Shown here in pieces: positions 1 through 5,426 of a DNA stretch of 8,773 nt. This DNA comes from JAYEIH01 sp034659995 (lineage in GTDB: Archaea > Methanobacteriota_B > Thermococci > Methanofastidiosales > B48-G16). The number at the start of each line of letters is the position of its first letter. The stretch's first letter is position 1. The stretch spans positions 1 to 8,773 of the forward strand of contig JAYEIH010000111.1 in NCBI GenBank assembly GCA_034659995.1, read 5' to 3'. The translations under genes were made by a program, and so were the position numbers. The notes under the pieces were generated by a model, which was not told where the DNA came from, did no database searches, and worked only from the letters and a program-made list of their open reading frames with translations.

Positions 1-167
1 TCATGGCCCCGATGTCGCTCGTTGACTATGTTGTCGTTCATGAGTTGGTCCATCTCACACACCCCAACCATTCAAGGGAGTTCTGGGGTACGGTGGCGTC
101 AGTCCTTCCGGATTATGACGAAAGACGCGAGAGGTTGAGGATTAAGGGAAATACACTGGTGTTTTAG
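1..167 (+). CDS. YgjP-like zinc metallopeptidase (DUF45, M48-like), C-terminal fragment
   Basis: Only the last 54 codons or so are present; the gene begins before the window and ends at TAG 165-167. The visible protein has the zinc-protease motif HELVH (bases 39-53), followed six residues later by NHSREFW, which supplies a third histidine. It ends in a DYDERRERL stretch. This arrangement (HELxH, NHS..FW, then a P-D/E-R-R tail) is characteristic of the YgjP/DUF45 family of predicted metal-dependent hydrolases. The two motif histidines and the NHS histidine should bind zinc, and the motif glutamate should be the catalytic base. The cellular substrate is not established for this family. The gene converges on the next gene with 15 bases between stops. 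The family call is firm; the exact function is unknown. Confidence 0.85.
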   Translation, partial: MAPMSLVDYVVVHELVHLTHPNHSREFWGTVASVLPDYDERRERLRIKGNTLVF

Positions 168-182
168 ACAAGTTGGCAAAAC

Positions 183-791
183 TTAACTCTTTCCTCTCTT
201 CGGAACCCTTTTTAAAAAGAACTGCACGGATGGCCCGATACCAAGGGCGAAGGCCACCGTTCCCAGACCTGCAGGACCTCCGAGAAAGAACCCCGTAATA
301 AGAACCGTTATTTCAATGGAATTACGAATAAATCGAACACTTTTTTCTGTTTTCTTGCTGAGTCCGAGCATTAAGCTGTCCCGCGGACCGGCGCCGAGAT
401 TTGCGTTGATATAAAGCCCAGAGGCGATCCCAACGAAAAGTATACCCATACCGAGCATACACGCCTGGGAGAGGTACCCATCCATAAACGGAATATAGGG
501 ATTGATGAGATCTATGAAGAGTCCAATAAAAAACATGTTCAGCACAGTGCCAACACCGGGATAGATGCCAAGAAAAAGAGATAAGACAATGATAACAAGC
601 CCAACAAGCTGCGAAATCCGCCCTAATGTTAAAGGAAGATGGTGGATTACGCCTACATGAAACGTCCCCCACGGGCTCATGCCGAGATCGGCCTTGAGCA
701 TAAAGACAATACCCGCTGCGAAAACAAAGAGCCCTGTTATAAGCTGGATATATGCGTACGGATCTCTATTCTCAAGATGAAACTTGTCCAT
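183..791 (-). CDS. YczE/YyaS/YitT-like integral membrane protein
   Basis: A 202-residue hydrophobic protein with about five or six predicted membrane segments and a basic C-terminus (KRVPKRGKS). It matches the YczE-type family by the motif LGMSPWGTFHVGV (residues 36-48), then LGRISQLVG (56-64), then GVGTVLNMFFIGLFID (79-94). Related motifs return in the second half: LGAGPRDSLMLGLSKKT (132-147) and GLGTVAFALGIGPS (175-188). This indicates an internal duplication. No biochemical role is established for the family; some members lie near transport or secondary-metabolism genes. The start at 791 is the first in-frame ATG. Upstream on this strand, a CTTAAAG element at about 811-817 behind an AAACC stretch could be a weak TATA box giving a very short leader. 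The gene appears monocistronic and is divergent from the ABC operon. Confidence 0.8.
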   Translation of the reverse strand: MDKFHLENRDPYAYIQLITGLFVFAAGIVFMLKADLGMSPWGTFHVGVIHHLPLTLGRISQLVGLVIIVLSLFLGIYPGVGTVLNMFFIGLFIDLINPYIPFMDGYLSQACMLGMGILFVGIASGLYINANLGAGPRDSLMLGLSKKTEKSVRFIRNSIEITVLITGFFLGGPAGLGTVAFALGIGPSVQFFLKRVPKRGKS

Positions 792-900
792 ACATGCGTT
801 TTTTGGTTTCCTTTAAGAGGGTTTGGTTCTGTCTCCGATTGCGGCACTGATATCTTCTTGCCTGTATTACATCCAAATGGGGTGCAGATTAAGAAAAACC

Positions 901-908
901 TTTTTATA
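901..908 (+). promoter_or_regulatory. TATA box for the ABC transporter operon
   Basis: The sequence TTTTTATA is preceded by the purine-rich AAGAAAAACC (891-900), which resembles an archaeal BRE plus TATA box. A start site about 25 bases downstream (near 930) would give a leader of roughly 20 bases before the ATG at 951, carrying the GGAG ribosome-binding sequence just before the start. Confidence 0.6.
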
Positions 909-950
909 CCTTACCTCCATAGAATTAGGCAAGCCTAAGGCGGAGATAAA

Positions 951-1850
951 ATGAAAAAAGAAACTATCATGAAGATACGGTCTCTTACCAAGATGTATGG
1001 TAAGCAGAGGGGAATACTGGATCTGGACTTAGACCTGTATAAAGGTGAAATACTCGGATATCTCGGTCCTAATGGTGCCGGGAAGACCACCACAATCAGA
1101 ACAGGTCTCGGTCTCCTCTCGAAAACAGAGGGAGAGATCACGATATTTGGCATGGACTCTCATGAAGACTCAACTAAAATACGGCAGAGAGTTGGTTATT
1201 TACCCGGCGATTTCGGGCTTTTTTCCGGCTTAAAGGCCTCCACAGTTCTGCACTACCTGCTATCGCTGAGTGGCGTAAAATCGGATAAAAAAATGAAAGA
1301 GCTCGCTGAGCGGTTGGAACTCGATCTTTCGAGAAAGACAGGCGATCTTTCCAAGGGAAATCGTCAGAAGGTGGGGTTAGTCCAGGCGCTCATGGCGGAT
1401 CAGGACCTCATCATTCTTGATGAGCCAACTGCCGGCTTGGATCCTTTAATGCAGCAAGAGGTTTACCGAATTCTTCAGGAAGAGAAAGAAAAGGGGAAAA
1501 CAATCTTCATGTCCTCCCATATCTTAGCGGAGGTGGAGGAGGTCTGCGACAGAGTAGCGATAATCAGGAAAGGTAGACTCCAGGTGATTGAGGAGATTGC
1601 CGCTCTCCAGGATAAGCTCGGAAAGACTCTCAGTGTTGAGTTTCGGAACCCGGTAGATTCTGCGGAGTTTGAGATGGATGGCGTAAATAACATTACAGTG
1701 GATGGAACTACGCTCTCCTGCGTTATCACTGAGAACTTAGATGAGCTGGTAAAGCAGATTTCAACCCATAAAATCGTCAACATGAGTCTCAAGACCTTCC
1801 CGCTGGAGCAGCTGTTTCTGAAGTACTATACAGACGGTGATGACCAATGA
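951..1850 (+). CDS. ABC transporter ATP-binding protein (ABC-2 / CcmA-NatA type)
   Basis: A 299-residue ATPase expected to sit on the inner face of the membrane and drive the permease encoded next. Visible motifs are Walker A GPNGAGKTT (residues 39-47), a signature of the form LSKGNRQK (133-140), Walker B LIILDE (153-158) with catalytic E158, the D-loop AGLDP (161-165) and the switch histidine in SSHIL (H190). Residues 215-299 form a C-terminal extension typical of ABC-2 exporter ATPases. The Q-loop region reads VGYLPGDFGLF (81-91) and lacks the usual glutamine; some members of this drug or Na+ export branch also vary here. The ATG at 951 has GGAG about 5-8 bases upstream; a second in-frame ATG at 969 is possible. 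The stop overlaps the permease start (ATGA), so the two are translationally coupled. The substrate cannot be read from the sequence. Confidence 0.93.
   Translation: MKKETIMKIRSLTKMYGKQRGILDLDLDLYKGEILGYLGPNGAGKTTTIRTGLGLLSKTEGEITIFGMDSHEDSTKIRQRVGYLPGDFGLFSGLKASTVLHYLLSLSGVKSDKKMKELAERLELDLSRKTGDLSKGNRQKVGLVQALMADQDLIILDEPTAGLDPLMQQEVYRILQEEKEKGKTIFMSSHILAEVEEVCDRVAIIRKGRLQVIEEIAALQDKLGKTLSVEFRNPVDSAEFEMDGVNNITVDGTTLSCVITENLDELVKQISTHKIVNMSLKTFPLEQLFLKYYTDGDDQ
1836..1841 (+). promoter_or_regulatory. Ribosome-binding site of the ABC permease, inside the ATPase gene
   Basis: GGTGAT matches the 3' part of the Shine-Dalgarno sequence GGAGGTGATC and lies five bases before the ATG at 1847. It falls within the last codons of the ATPase gene and supports the 1847 start and translational coupling. 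Confidence 0.6.
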
Positions 1851-2932
1851 GGGGTAGAACATTTATCATGGAGTTTGTCAGCGGATGGAAAGGGCTTATT
1901 ATTTTCCTTCTGATTGTAATACTGTTTGTAGGTGCTATGCCTCTAATATTTCCCACATTTGCAGAGACGGCTAAAGGACTGGAGGGATCTGAGAACGTTG
2001 AGATTACCGTTCCCGAAGAGATAGGTGGAACGATAACGCTTTCATGGGATTCGATGGAAGGAGCGACCCAGTACGTTGTTATGGAGAGCGGGAGCGTCTC
2101 CATGATTGCAGGGAAGGTGATCCATACCGGCATAGAGAGAGAAACCTCCTTTCCAAAAGAGTTCGAAGGAAACAGGTATTATGCCGTGCTCGGCGTTACA
2201 GATGATATTACGGAGCCGACACTTATCGGCATGATTTCCACGGAAAAAAAAACAAATCCCTTTGATGAACTTCTGGAAAACCCGATTTATAAGGGAATGA
2301 CCCATGGGAGAACGATATCCGTCTATAAGATAGAAGGGTACATCTCTCTGGAGATCTTCAGCTGGTGGGTACTCCTGGTCGGTCTCTTCCTCGGATACAT
2401 CGCGGTGAACACCGTGGCAAGAGATTTTGAGGGAAAACGGATGGATCTGATATTCTCCACACCCCTTTCCAGAGAGGAGTATCTCATTGAAAAGTTCCTT
2501 GCTCTGACAGCATATACCGTTGTACTTCTTCTTCTTGCCGCAGGTGCGGTTATCGGCTCGGTAGGTTCCTTGGAACTCTCCGACGGCCTCGCCGGCAGTT
2601 CGACGGTACTGGCGTTTATAGGGTCTCTCCCCCTGCTCATGGTGATCATCTCGGTGGGAATGCTCACCGCGGTATATTTCAGGAATGCGCGTACAGCCAT
2701 GGGAATCACCTTCTCCTTTGTCTTCGTTGAGTACATTCTCTCCGTGATTGGGAATCTCTCTGAGAAGTTCAGTATACTGGCAGACCTCAGCATTGTGGAG
2801 TACTGGGATTACAATGCGGCACTTTACGATAATGTCCTCAAGATCGGTGAGTTCGCCGCCCTGATAGTTCTGGCGGCGGTGGTTCTCGTATCTGCGGTCC
2901 TGGTATTTAAAAGGAAGGATATTCCCACATGA
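1847..2932 (+). CDS. ABC-2 family permease with a large extracellular FnIII-like domain
   Basis: A 361-residue membrane protein, the partner of the ATPase just upstream (4-base overlap). The N-terminus has one membrane segment (about 16-37). A soluble region of roughly 130 residues (38-165) follows, expected outside the cell. Five more membrane segments follow, near 168-190, 216-239, 254-278, 284-303 and 334-354. The loop after the second segment has the family-like NTVARDFEGKRMDLIFSTPLSREEYLIEKF (188-217, read as consecutive parts), typical of ABC-2 exporters. In the soluble region, ITLSWDSMEGATQYVVME (63-80) and RYYAVLGVTDD (110-120) look like the B-C and F strands of a fibronectin type III or similar beta-sandwich fold, with the core Trp and Tyr in place. 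The protein ends in a short basic cytoplasmic tail. The substrate is unknown; exporters of this kind handle ions, lipids or small toxic molecules. Confidence 0.88.
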   Translation: MRGRTFIMEFVSGWKGLIIFLLIVILFVGAMPLIFPTFAETAKGLEGSENVEITVPEEIGGTITLSWDSMEGATQYVVMESGSVSMIAGKVIHTGIERETSFPKEFEGNRYYAVLGVTDDITEPTLIGMISTEKKTNPFDELLENPIYKGMTHGRTISVYKIEGYISLEIFSWWVLLVGLFLGYIAVNTVARDFEGKRMDLIFSTPLSREEYLIEKFLALTAYTVVLLLLAAGAVIGSVGSLELSDGLAGSSTVLAFIGSLPLLMVIISVGMLTAVYFRNARTAMGITFSFVFVEYILSVIGNLSEKFSILADLSIVEYWDYNAALYDNVLKIGEFAALIVLAAVVLVSAVLVFKRKDIPT

Positions 2933-2940
2933 AGAGAAAA

Positions 2941-2950
2941 CCTTTTATAT
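2941..2950 (+). promoter_or_regulatory. TATA box for tRNA-Trp (and probably endA)
   Basis: CCTTTTATAT follows GAAAA, an archaeal BRE/TATA arrangement. Its centre is about 30 bases before the first base of the tRNA at 2977, the expected distance for a transcript starting a few bases before the tRNA. The element starts nine bases after the permease stop. No other promoter is visible between here and endA. Confidence 0.65.
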
Positions 2951-2976
2951 GAGCATCTGAAAGTATTCTCGTCTAC

Positions 2977-3123
2977 GGGGACGTAGTGTAAGCAGGGATC
3001 ATCATGGGCTCCAGAGATAGTAACTCTCTATCCCCATATTGCTATGGGGCTGCTGACATCTCGGATGACGAATTTCTGGAGCGGAGAAACCCATGGATTC
3101 GGGTTCAAATCCCGCCGTCCCCA
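2977..3123 (+). tRNA. tRNA-Trp (CCA anticodon) interrupted by an intron
   Basis: The mature tRNA consists of exon 1 (2977-3014) and exon 2 (3089-3123), 73 bases. The acceptor stem pairs GGGGACG (2977-2983) with CGTCCCC (3116-3122) perfectly; the discriminator base is A3123, and the terminal CCA is not encoded. The D arm is 2986-3002, with GGG in the loop. The anticodon stem pairs ATGGG (3004-3008) with CCCAT (3090-3094), five perfect pairs. The loop is C-T-CCA-G-A, with the anticodon CCA at 3011-3013. The T arm has the standard TTCAAAT loop (3104-3110) and four good pairs, with a T-C mismatch at its base. The intron lies between positions 37 and 38, the canonical archaeal site. Five T residues (3125-3129) follow and may act as a weak terminator. 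Confidence 0.95.
3015..3088 (+). other. tRNA-Trp intron (74 bases) with splice-site BHB and partial box C/D guide signature
   Basis: The splice sites follow from a bulge-helix-bulge arrangement. CTCC (3009-3012) pairs with GGAG (3083-3086) as the four-pair central helix. The 5' bulge is A-G^A (3013-3015) and the 3' bulge is A-A^A (3087-3089). The outer helix is weak, so the motif is of the relaxed kind. Inside the intron are hairpins GATAG/CTATC (3016-3020 with 3028-3032) and CCCCAT/ATGGGG (3032-3037 with 3044-3049); they share base 3032. A CTGA box (3053-3056) and a near-consensus C' box ATGACGA (3065-3071) are visible. The bases upstream of CTGA and downstream of ATGACGA are antisense to the tRNA around positions 39 and 34. 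No box C is seen, and the putative D box (3084-3087, GAGA) is degenerate, so guide function is inference. Confidence 0.8.
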
Positions 3124-3129
3124 CTTTTT

Positions 3130-3136
3130 GAGAGGT
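3130..3136 (+). promoter_or_regulatory. Ribosome-binding site that fixes the endA start
   Basis: GAGAGGT lies seven bases before the GTG at 3143, and seven bases after the end of tRNA-Trp. It decides the endA start in favour of 3143 over the longer reading frame that would run through the tRNA. Confidence 0.6.
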
Positions 3137-3142
3137 AAAACC

Positions 3143-3625
3143 GTGTTTACTGGGAAGTTATTGGGAAAAAGAGTGTTAATCGAGAATAAAAAAGCTGTTG
3201 GTAAGTTGGAAAATAAAGCCTATGGTACTATGGACGGGGGTAAGCTGTACCTTGATTTAGTTGAGGCTTATTACCTTGTGGAAAAAGGAAAGCTCAGTAT
3301 CGAGGGAGAGAAGGACATACTTACAAATGTTAAGGAGGAACGAGACTTTGCCGTACGGTTTTTTGTGTATAAAGACCTGCGGGACAGGGGGCGCCTCGTA
3401 AAGGCGGGATTCAAGTACGGTGCACATTTTCGGGTTTACTGCGGTGGCATAGAGAGTCATGCAGAGTATCTTATACAGGCAATCGATGAAAAAGAGAGTT
3501 TACAGTCCTATGAGATTGCACAGGCTGCAAGAATGGCCAATACCGTTAATAAAAAGATGATACTGGCATTTGTCGATATGGAAAATGATATTACGTATAT
3601 AGATGTAAAAAGAATACGATTGTAG
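3143..3625 (+). CDS. endA: tRNA-splicing endonuclease EndA (small, homotetramer type)
   Basis: A 160-residue enzyme that cuts bulge-helix-bulge structures to release introns from pre-tRNAs, leaving 2',3'-cyclic phosphate ends. The C-terminal catalytic domain is plain: VYKDLRDRGRLVKAGFKYGAHFRVY (75-99, in parts), then SHAEYLI (105-111), then MANTVNKKMILAFVD (131-145). The likely catalytic triad is Y99, H106 and K137 or K138, matching the Tyr-His-Lys triad of the Methanocaldococcus enzyme. Residues 1-65 are the small N-terminal domain, with KLYLDLVEAYYLVEKGKL. The length fits the single-domain alpha-4 class rather than the fused two-domain class. I chose the GTG at 3143 because GAGAGGT (3130-3136) lies seven bases before it. 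The ATG at 3044, which would extend the frame, is inside the tRNA intron. A T5 run follows the stop (3626-3630). Confidence 0.93.
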   Translation: MFTGKLLGKRVLIENKKAVGKLENKAYGTMDGGKLYLDLVEAYYLVEKGKLSIEGEKDILTNVKEERDFAVRFFVYKDLRDRGRLVKAGFKYGAHFRVYCGGIESHAEYLIQAIDEKESLQSYEIAQAARMANTVNKKMILAFVDMENDITYIDVKRIRL

Positions 3626-3628
3626 TTT

Positions 3629-4186
3629 TTACTCTTCTGTAAATATCTGCCCTTGGAATCTGTATACTATTGTATCCTTCTCGAGCCACGTATCAATGGG
3701 AAGTCCCGCCTTCCTGCAGGTATGGGAAAGAAACTCCTCCTCGTCCCAGTCCCATTCCGTCGGTACCTGCGGAAGCAGCAGTCCGGAGCGTCCATTTTTC
3801 TCCACGATCAGTCCATCCTTTCCTATCTCTATTCTCTCAGGATACTCCTGCGGGTTGCACTGGATGAGTTTCGGCGGCGTGAGGACGGTAACCTCCACGG
3901 TGATCTTCTTCATCTCGCCCCTGCTCACTGCCGGAAAACGTGGATCCCGTGTGGCGGCACTTACCGAGGTATCCAGAAGGGCATTCATCAGCGGCATAAT
4001 GGGCCTCGGATACCCGATACAACCCCGCAGTTCCCCCTTCTTTTTTAAGGTGACGAATACGCCTCTTTTTTCCTTATATTTTTCCTTTATATCCCCTAAC
4101 TCAATTTTTTTTCCCGTATCCAAATAATACTCGATATTTTTTCGCGCCGTTCTCACTAACTCTTTTCCCTCCTCTTTCGTGAGCAT
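3629..4186 (-). CDS. AMMECR1-domain protein
   Basis: A 185-residue soluble protein made up almost entirely of one AMMECR1 domain, found in archaea, some bacteria and eukaryotes. Key marks are the near-invariant LRGCIGYPRP (residues 53-62), then SAATRDPRFPAV (76-87), ITVEVTVLTPP (95-105), GKDGLIVEKNGRSGLLLPQVPTEWDW (122-147, in parts) and a C-terminal segment with FLSHTCRKAGLP. The biochemical function is not firmly known. The conserved Cys in RGCIG and surrounding polar residues have been taken to mean an enzyme or nucleic-acid-related role, and in many archaea and bacteria related genes sit beside MEMO1 or radical SAM genes, neither of which is seen here. It converges on endA with three bases between stops. 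A TATA element about 25 bases before the ATG and no Shine-Dalgarno sequence suggest a leaderless message. Confidence 0.93.
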   Translation of the reverse strand: MLTKEEGKELVRTARKNIEYYLDTGKKIELGDIKEKYKEKRGVFVTLKKKGELRGCIGYPRPIMPLMNALLDTSVSAATRDPRFPAVSRGEMKKITVEVTVLTPPKLIQCNPQEYPERIEIGKDGLIVEKNGRSGLLLPQVPTEWDWDEEEFLSHTCRKAGLPIDTWLEKDTIVYRFQGQIFTEE

Positions 4187-4206
4187 ACCCTATTTCTCTT
4201 CTGGAA

Positions 4207-4215
4207 ATATTTATA
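4207..4215 (-). promoter_or_regulatory. TATA box for the AMMECR1 gene
   Basis: Read on the minus strand, this is TATAAATAT preceded by AAACC (BRE-like). Its centre is about 25 bases from the ATG at 4186, so transcription would begin at or within a few bases of the start codon. No ribosome-binding sequence lies between, which fits leaderless translation. Confidence 0.55.
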
Positions 4216-4246
4216 GGTTTGCAATTTTCCGTTTTACAAACCAATA

Positions 4247-4254
4247 TTTATATA
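4247..4254 (+). promoter_or_regulatory. TATA box for the PhoU/TrkA_C gene pair
   Basis: TTTATATA lies 22-30 bases before the ATG at 4277. Transcription would begin very near the start codon. A GGTGG (4269-4273) sits only three bases before the ATG, so initiation could be leaderless or use this close site. Confidence 0.55.
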
Positions 4255-4276
4255 CTCAGAAAACAAACGGTGGCAG

Positions 4277-4867
4277 ATGGAAAATGAGGAGATGAACCTA
4301 AAGGATATATTCACCGAGATGAAGGACATATCAGAGCTTATACTGGATCTTGCGTACTCATCGGTTTTTTTTGATAATGAGGCGATAGCCGAGGAGACTC
4401 ATGAGTTGGAAGAGCGAATGAATGAACTTAATTACAAGATAAAAACGATCGCCCTTATGGCTGCACGAACGAGAGAAGGTGCCGAGAACATCTCTGAGAT
4501 ACTGGAGGTGGCCTCTGCTTCGGAGGATATAGCGAATGCCGCCGGAGATATCTCCAATATCATTGAAAGAGATTTCAAGATTCACCCTGTGACACTCCAG
4601 GCTCTGAAGGAGGCCGAGGAAAAAATAGCTCGGGTAACGGTAAAAAAGGAGTCAACTCTTGTGGGGCTAAAAATAAGGGAGACCCAGCTGGCTACGGCCA
4701 TTGGAGAGTATATAATAGGTATAAAAAGGGGAAAAGAGAGAATTTACAATCCCAGTAAGAATATTATCCTGGAAAAAGGAGATGTGTTGTTTGCAAGAGG
4801 CACAGAGGAAGGAGAACATCTTCTGAGAAAAATATCCGAGGGGACAGTGAATGAATGGAGAGGCTGA
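4277..4867 (+). CDS. PhoU-like plus TrkA_C (RCK_C) domain protein, first of a pair
   Basis: A 196-residue cytoplasmic protein with two parts. Residues 1-115 are an all-alpha PhoU-like helical bundle, containing EMKDISELILDLAYSSV (14-30), the acidic EELEER-like helix (39-47) and an IHP motif (102-104). Residues 116-187 form a TrkA_C (RCK_C) ligand-binding domain: STLVGLKIRETQL, GEYIIGIKRGKERIYNPS, ILEKGDVLFARG. This domain order matches the archaeal COG3273 type, thought to regulate cation transporters of the MgtE/SLC41 kind. TrkA_C domains in other proteins bind small ligands such as nucleotides or cations. There is no membrane segment and no Rossmann RCK_N domain. It overlaps the next, paralogous gene by 17 bases, and the two probably form a heteromer. 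No transporter gene lies beside them in this window. Confidence 0.88.
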   Translation: MENEEMNLKDIFTEMKDISELILDLAYSSVFFDNEAIAEETHELEERMNELNYKIKTIALMAARTREGAENISEILEVASASEDIANAAGDISNIIERDFKIHPVTLQALKEAEEKIARVTVKKESTLVGLKIRETQLATAIGEYIIGIKRGKERIYNPSKNIILEKGDVLFARGTEEGEHLLRKISEGTVNEWRG

Positions 4868-5426
4868 GCTGCGGAGAATAAAGGACATCCTGATCGAGAT
4901 AAAGGATACCTCCGAGTTAATGATCGATCTCGCCTATACCTCACTCATATACAGAAACAAGGACATAGCTGAGGAAGTTATCGTTCTGGAGGAAAGGGTG
5001 GACAAACTCCATTATAAGCTGAAACTCATTACGTTACGGGCTGCAAAAAAGGAAAAACCAGAAAATTTAATAGCAATTCTTGAACTGGGAAATGCTGCAG
5101 AAATGGTTGCCGATGCGGCATTGAAAATAGCTGAAAATGTCTTTAGAACAAAAATACATCCTATATTTATAGAGGCCATGAGCGAGACGGATGAAATAAT
5201 AGTAAAGGAAGTCGTAACGAAAAATTCCAGAATGATAGGAAAAACCGTTAAGGATATAGGGATAAAGACAAATACGGGCATGCATATCTTCTTGGTTAAA
5301 CGAGGAAACAGGTATATCTACAAACTGGATACGCTCATCTTTAAAAAAGGCGATATTATTTTTGCTGAGGGTCCGGTGGATGGGAAAGAGGAGCTCAAGG
5401 AATGGGTCGGCGTGAGCGGCCTATAG
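4851..5426 (+). CDS. PhoU-like plus TrkA_C domain protein, second of a pair
   Basis: A 191-residue paralogue of the upstream gene with the same two-part design. The PhoU-like bundle (1-118) includes EIKDTSELMIDLAYTSL (16-32) and KIHP (101-104). The TrkA_C domain (119-187) includes SRMIGKTVKDIGIKTNTG, HIFLVKRGNRYIYKLDTLI and FKKGDIIFAEGP. The shared helix (E-[MI]-K-D-[IT]-S-E-L-[MI]-[LI]-D-L-A-Y-[ST]-S) shows that both genes arose by duplication. The ATG at 4851 lies inside the end of the upstream gene; GAGGGGAC (4838-4845) provides a ribosome-binding site and suggests coupled translation. The final codons (5408-5426) overlap the 3' end of the RNase P RNA gene on the other strand. The role is presumably as a partner in ligand-sensing control of a cation transporter encoded elsewhere. 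Confidence 0.87.
   Translation: MNGEAELRRIKDILIEIKDTSELMIDLAYTSLIYRNKDIAEEVIVLEERVDKLHYKLKLITLRAAKKEKPENLIAILELGNAAEMVADAALKIAENVFRTKIHPIFIEAMSETDEIIVKEVVTKNSRMIGKTVKDIGIKTNTGMHIFLVKRGNRYIYKLDTLIFKKGDIIFAEGPVDGKEELKEWVGVSGL

Noticed and set aside
792..900. Small RNA or small gene between the YczE-like gene and the ABC operon
   Set aside because: No stem-loop, conserved motif or credible reading frame is visible; only promoter-like elements at the two edges.
2323..2793. 156-residue minus-strand open frame antisense to the ABC permease
   Set aside because: It has no recognisable domain and no promoter or ribosome-binding sequence; the permease frame explains the region.
3015..3040. Box C of a canonical C/D RNA at the start of the intron
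   Set aside because: No match to RUGAUGA is present. The best candidate, around 3016-3022, has too many differences.
3044..3142. N-terminal extension of endA from the ATG at 3044
   Set aside because: This stretch is the second half of the tRNA-Trp intron and exon 2. The ribosome-binding site and family homology begin at 3143.
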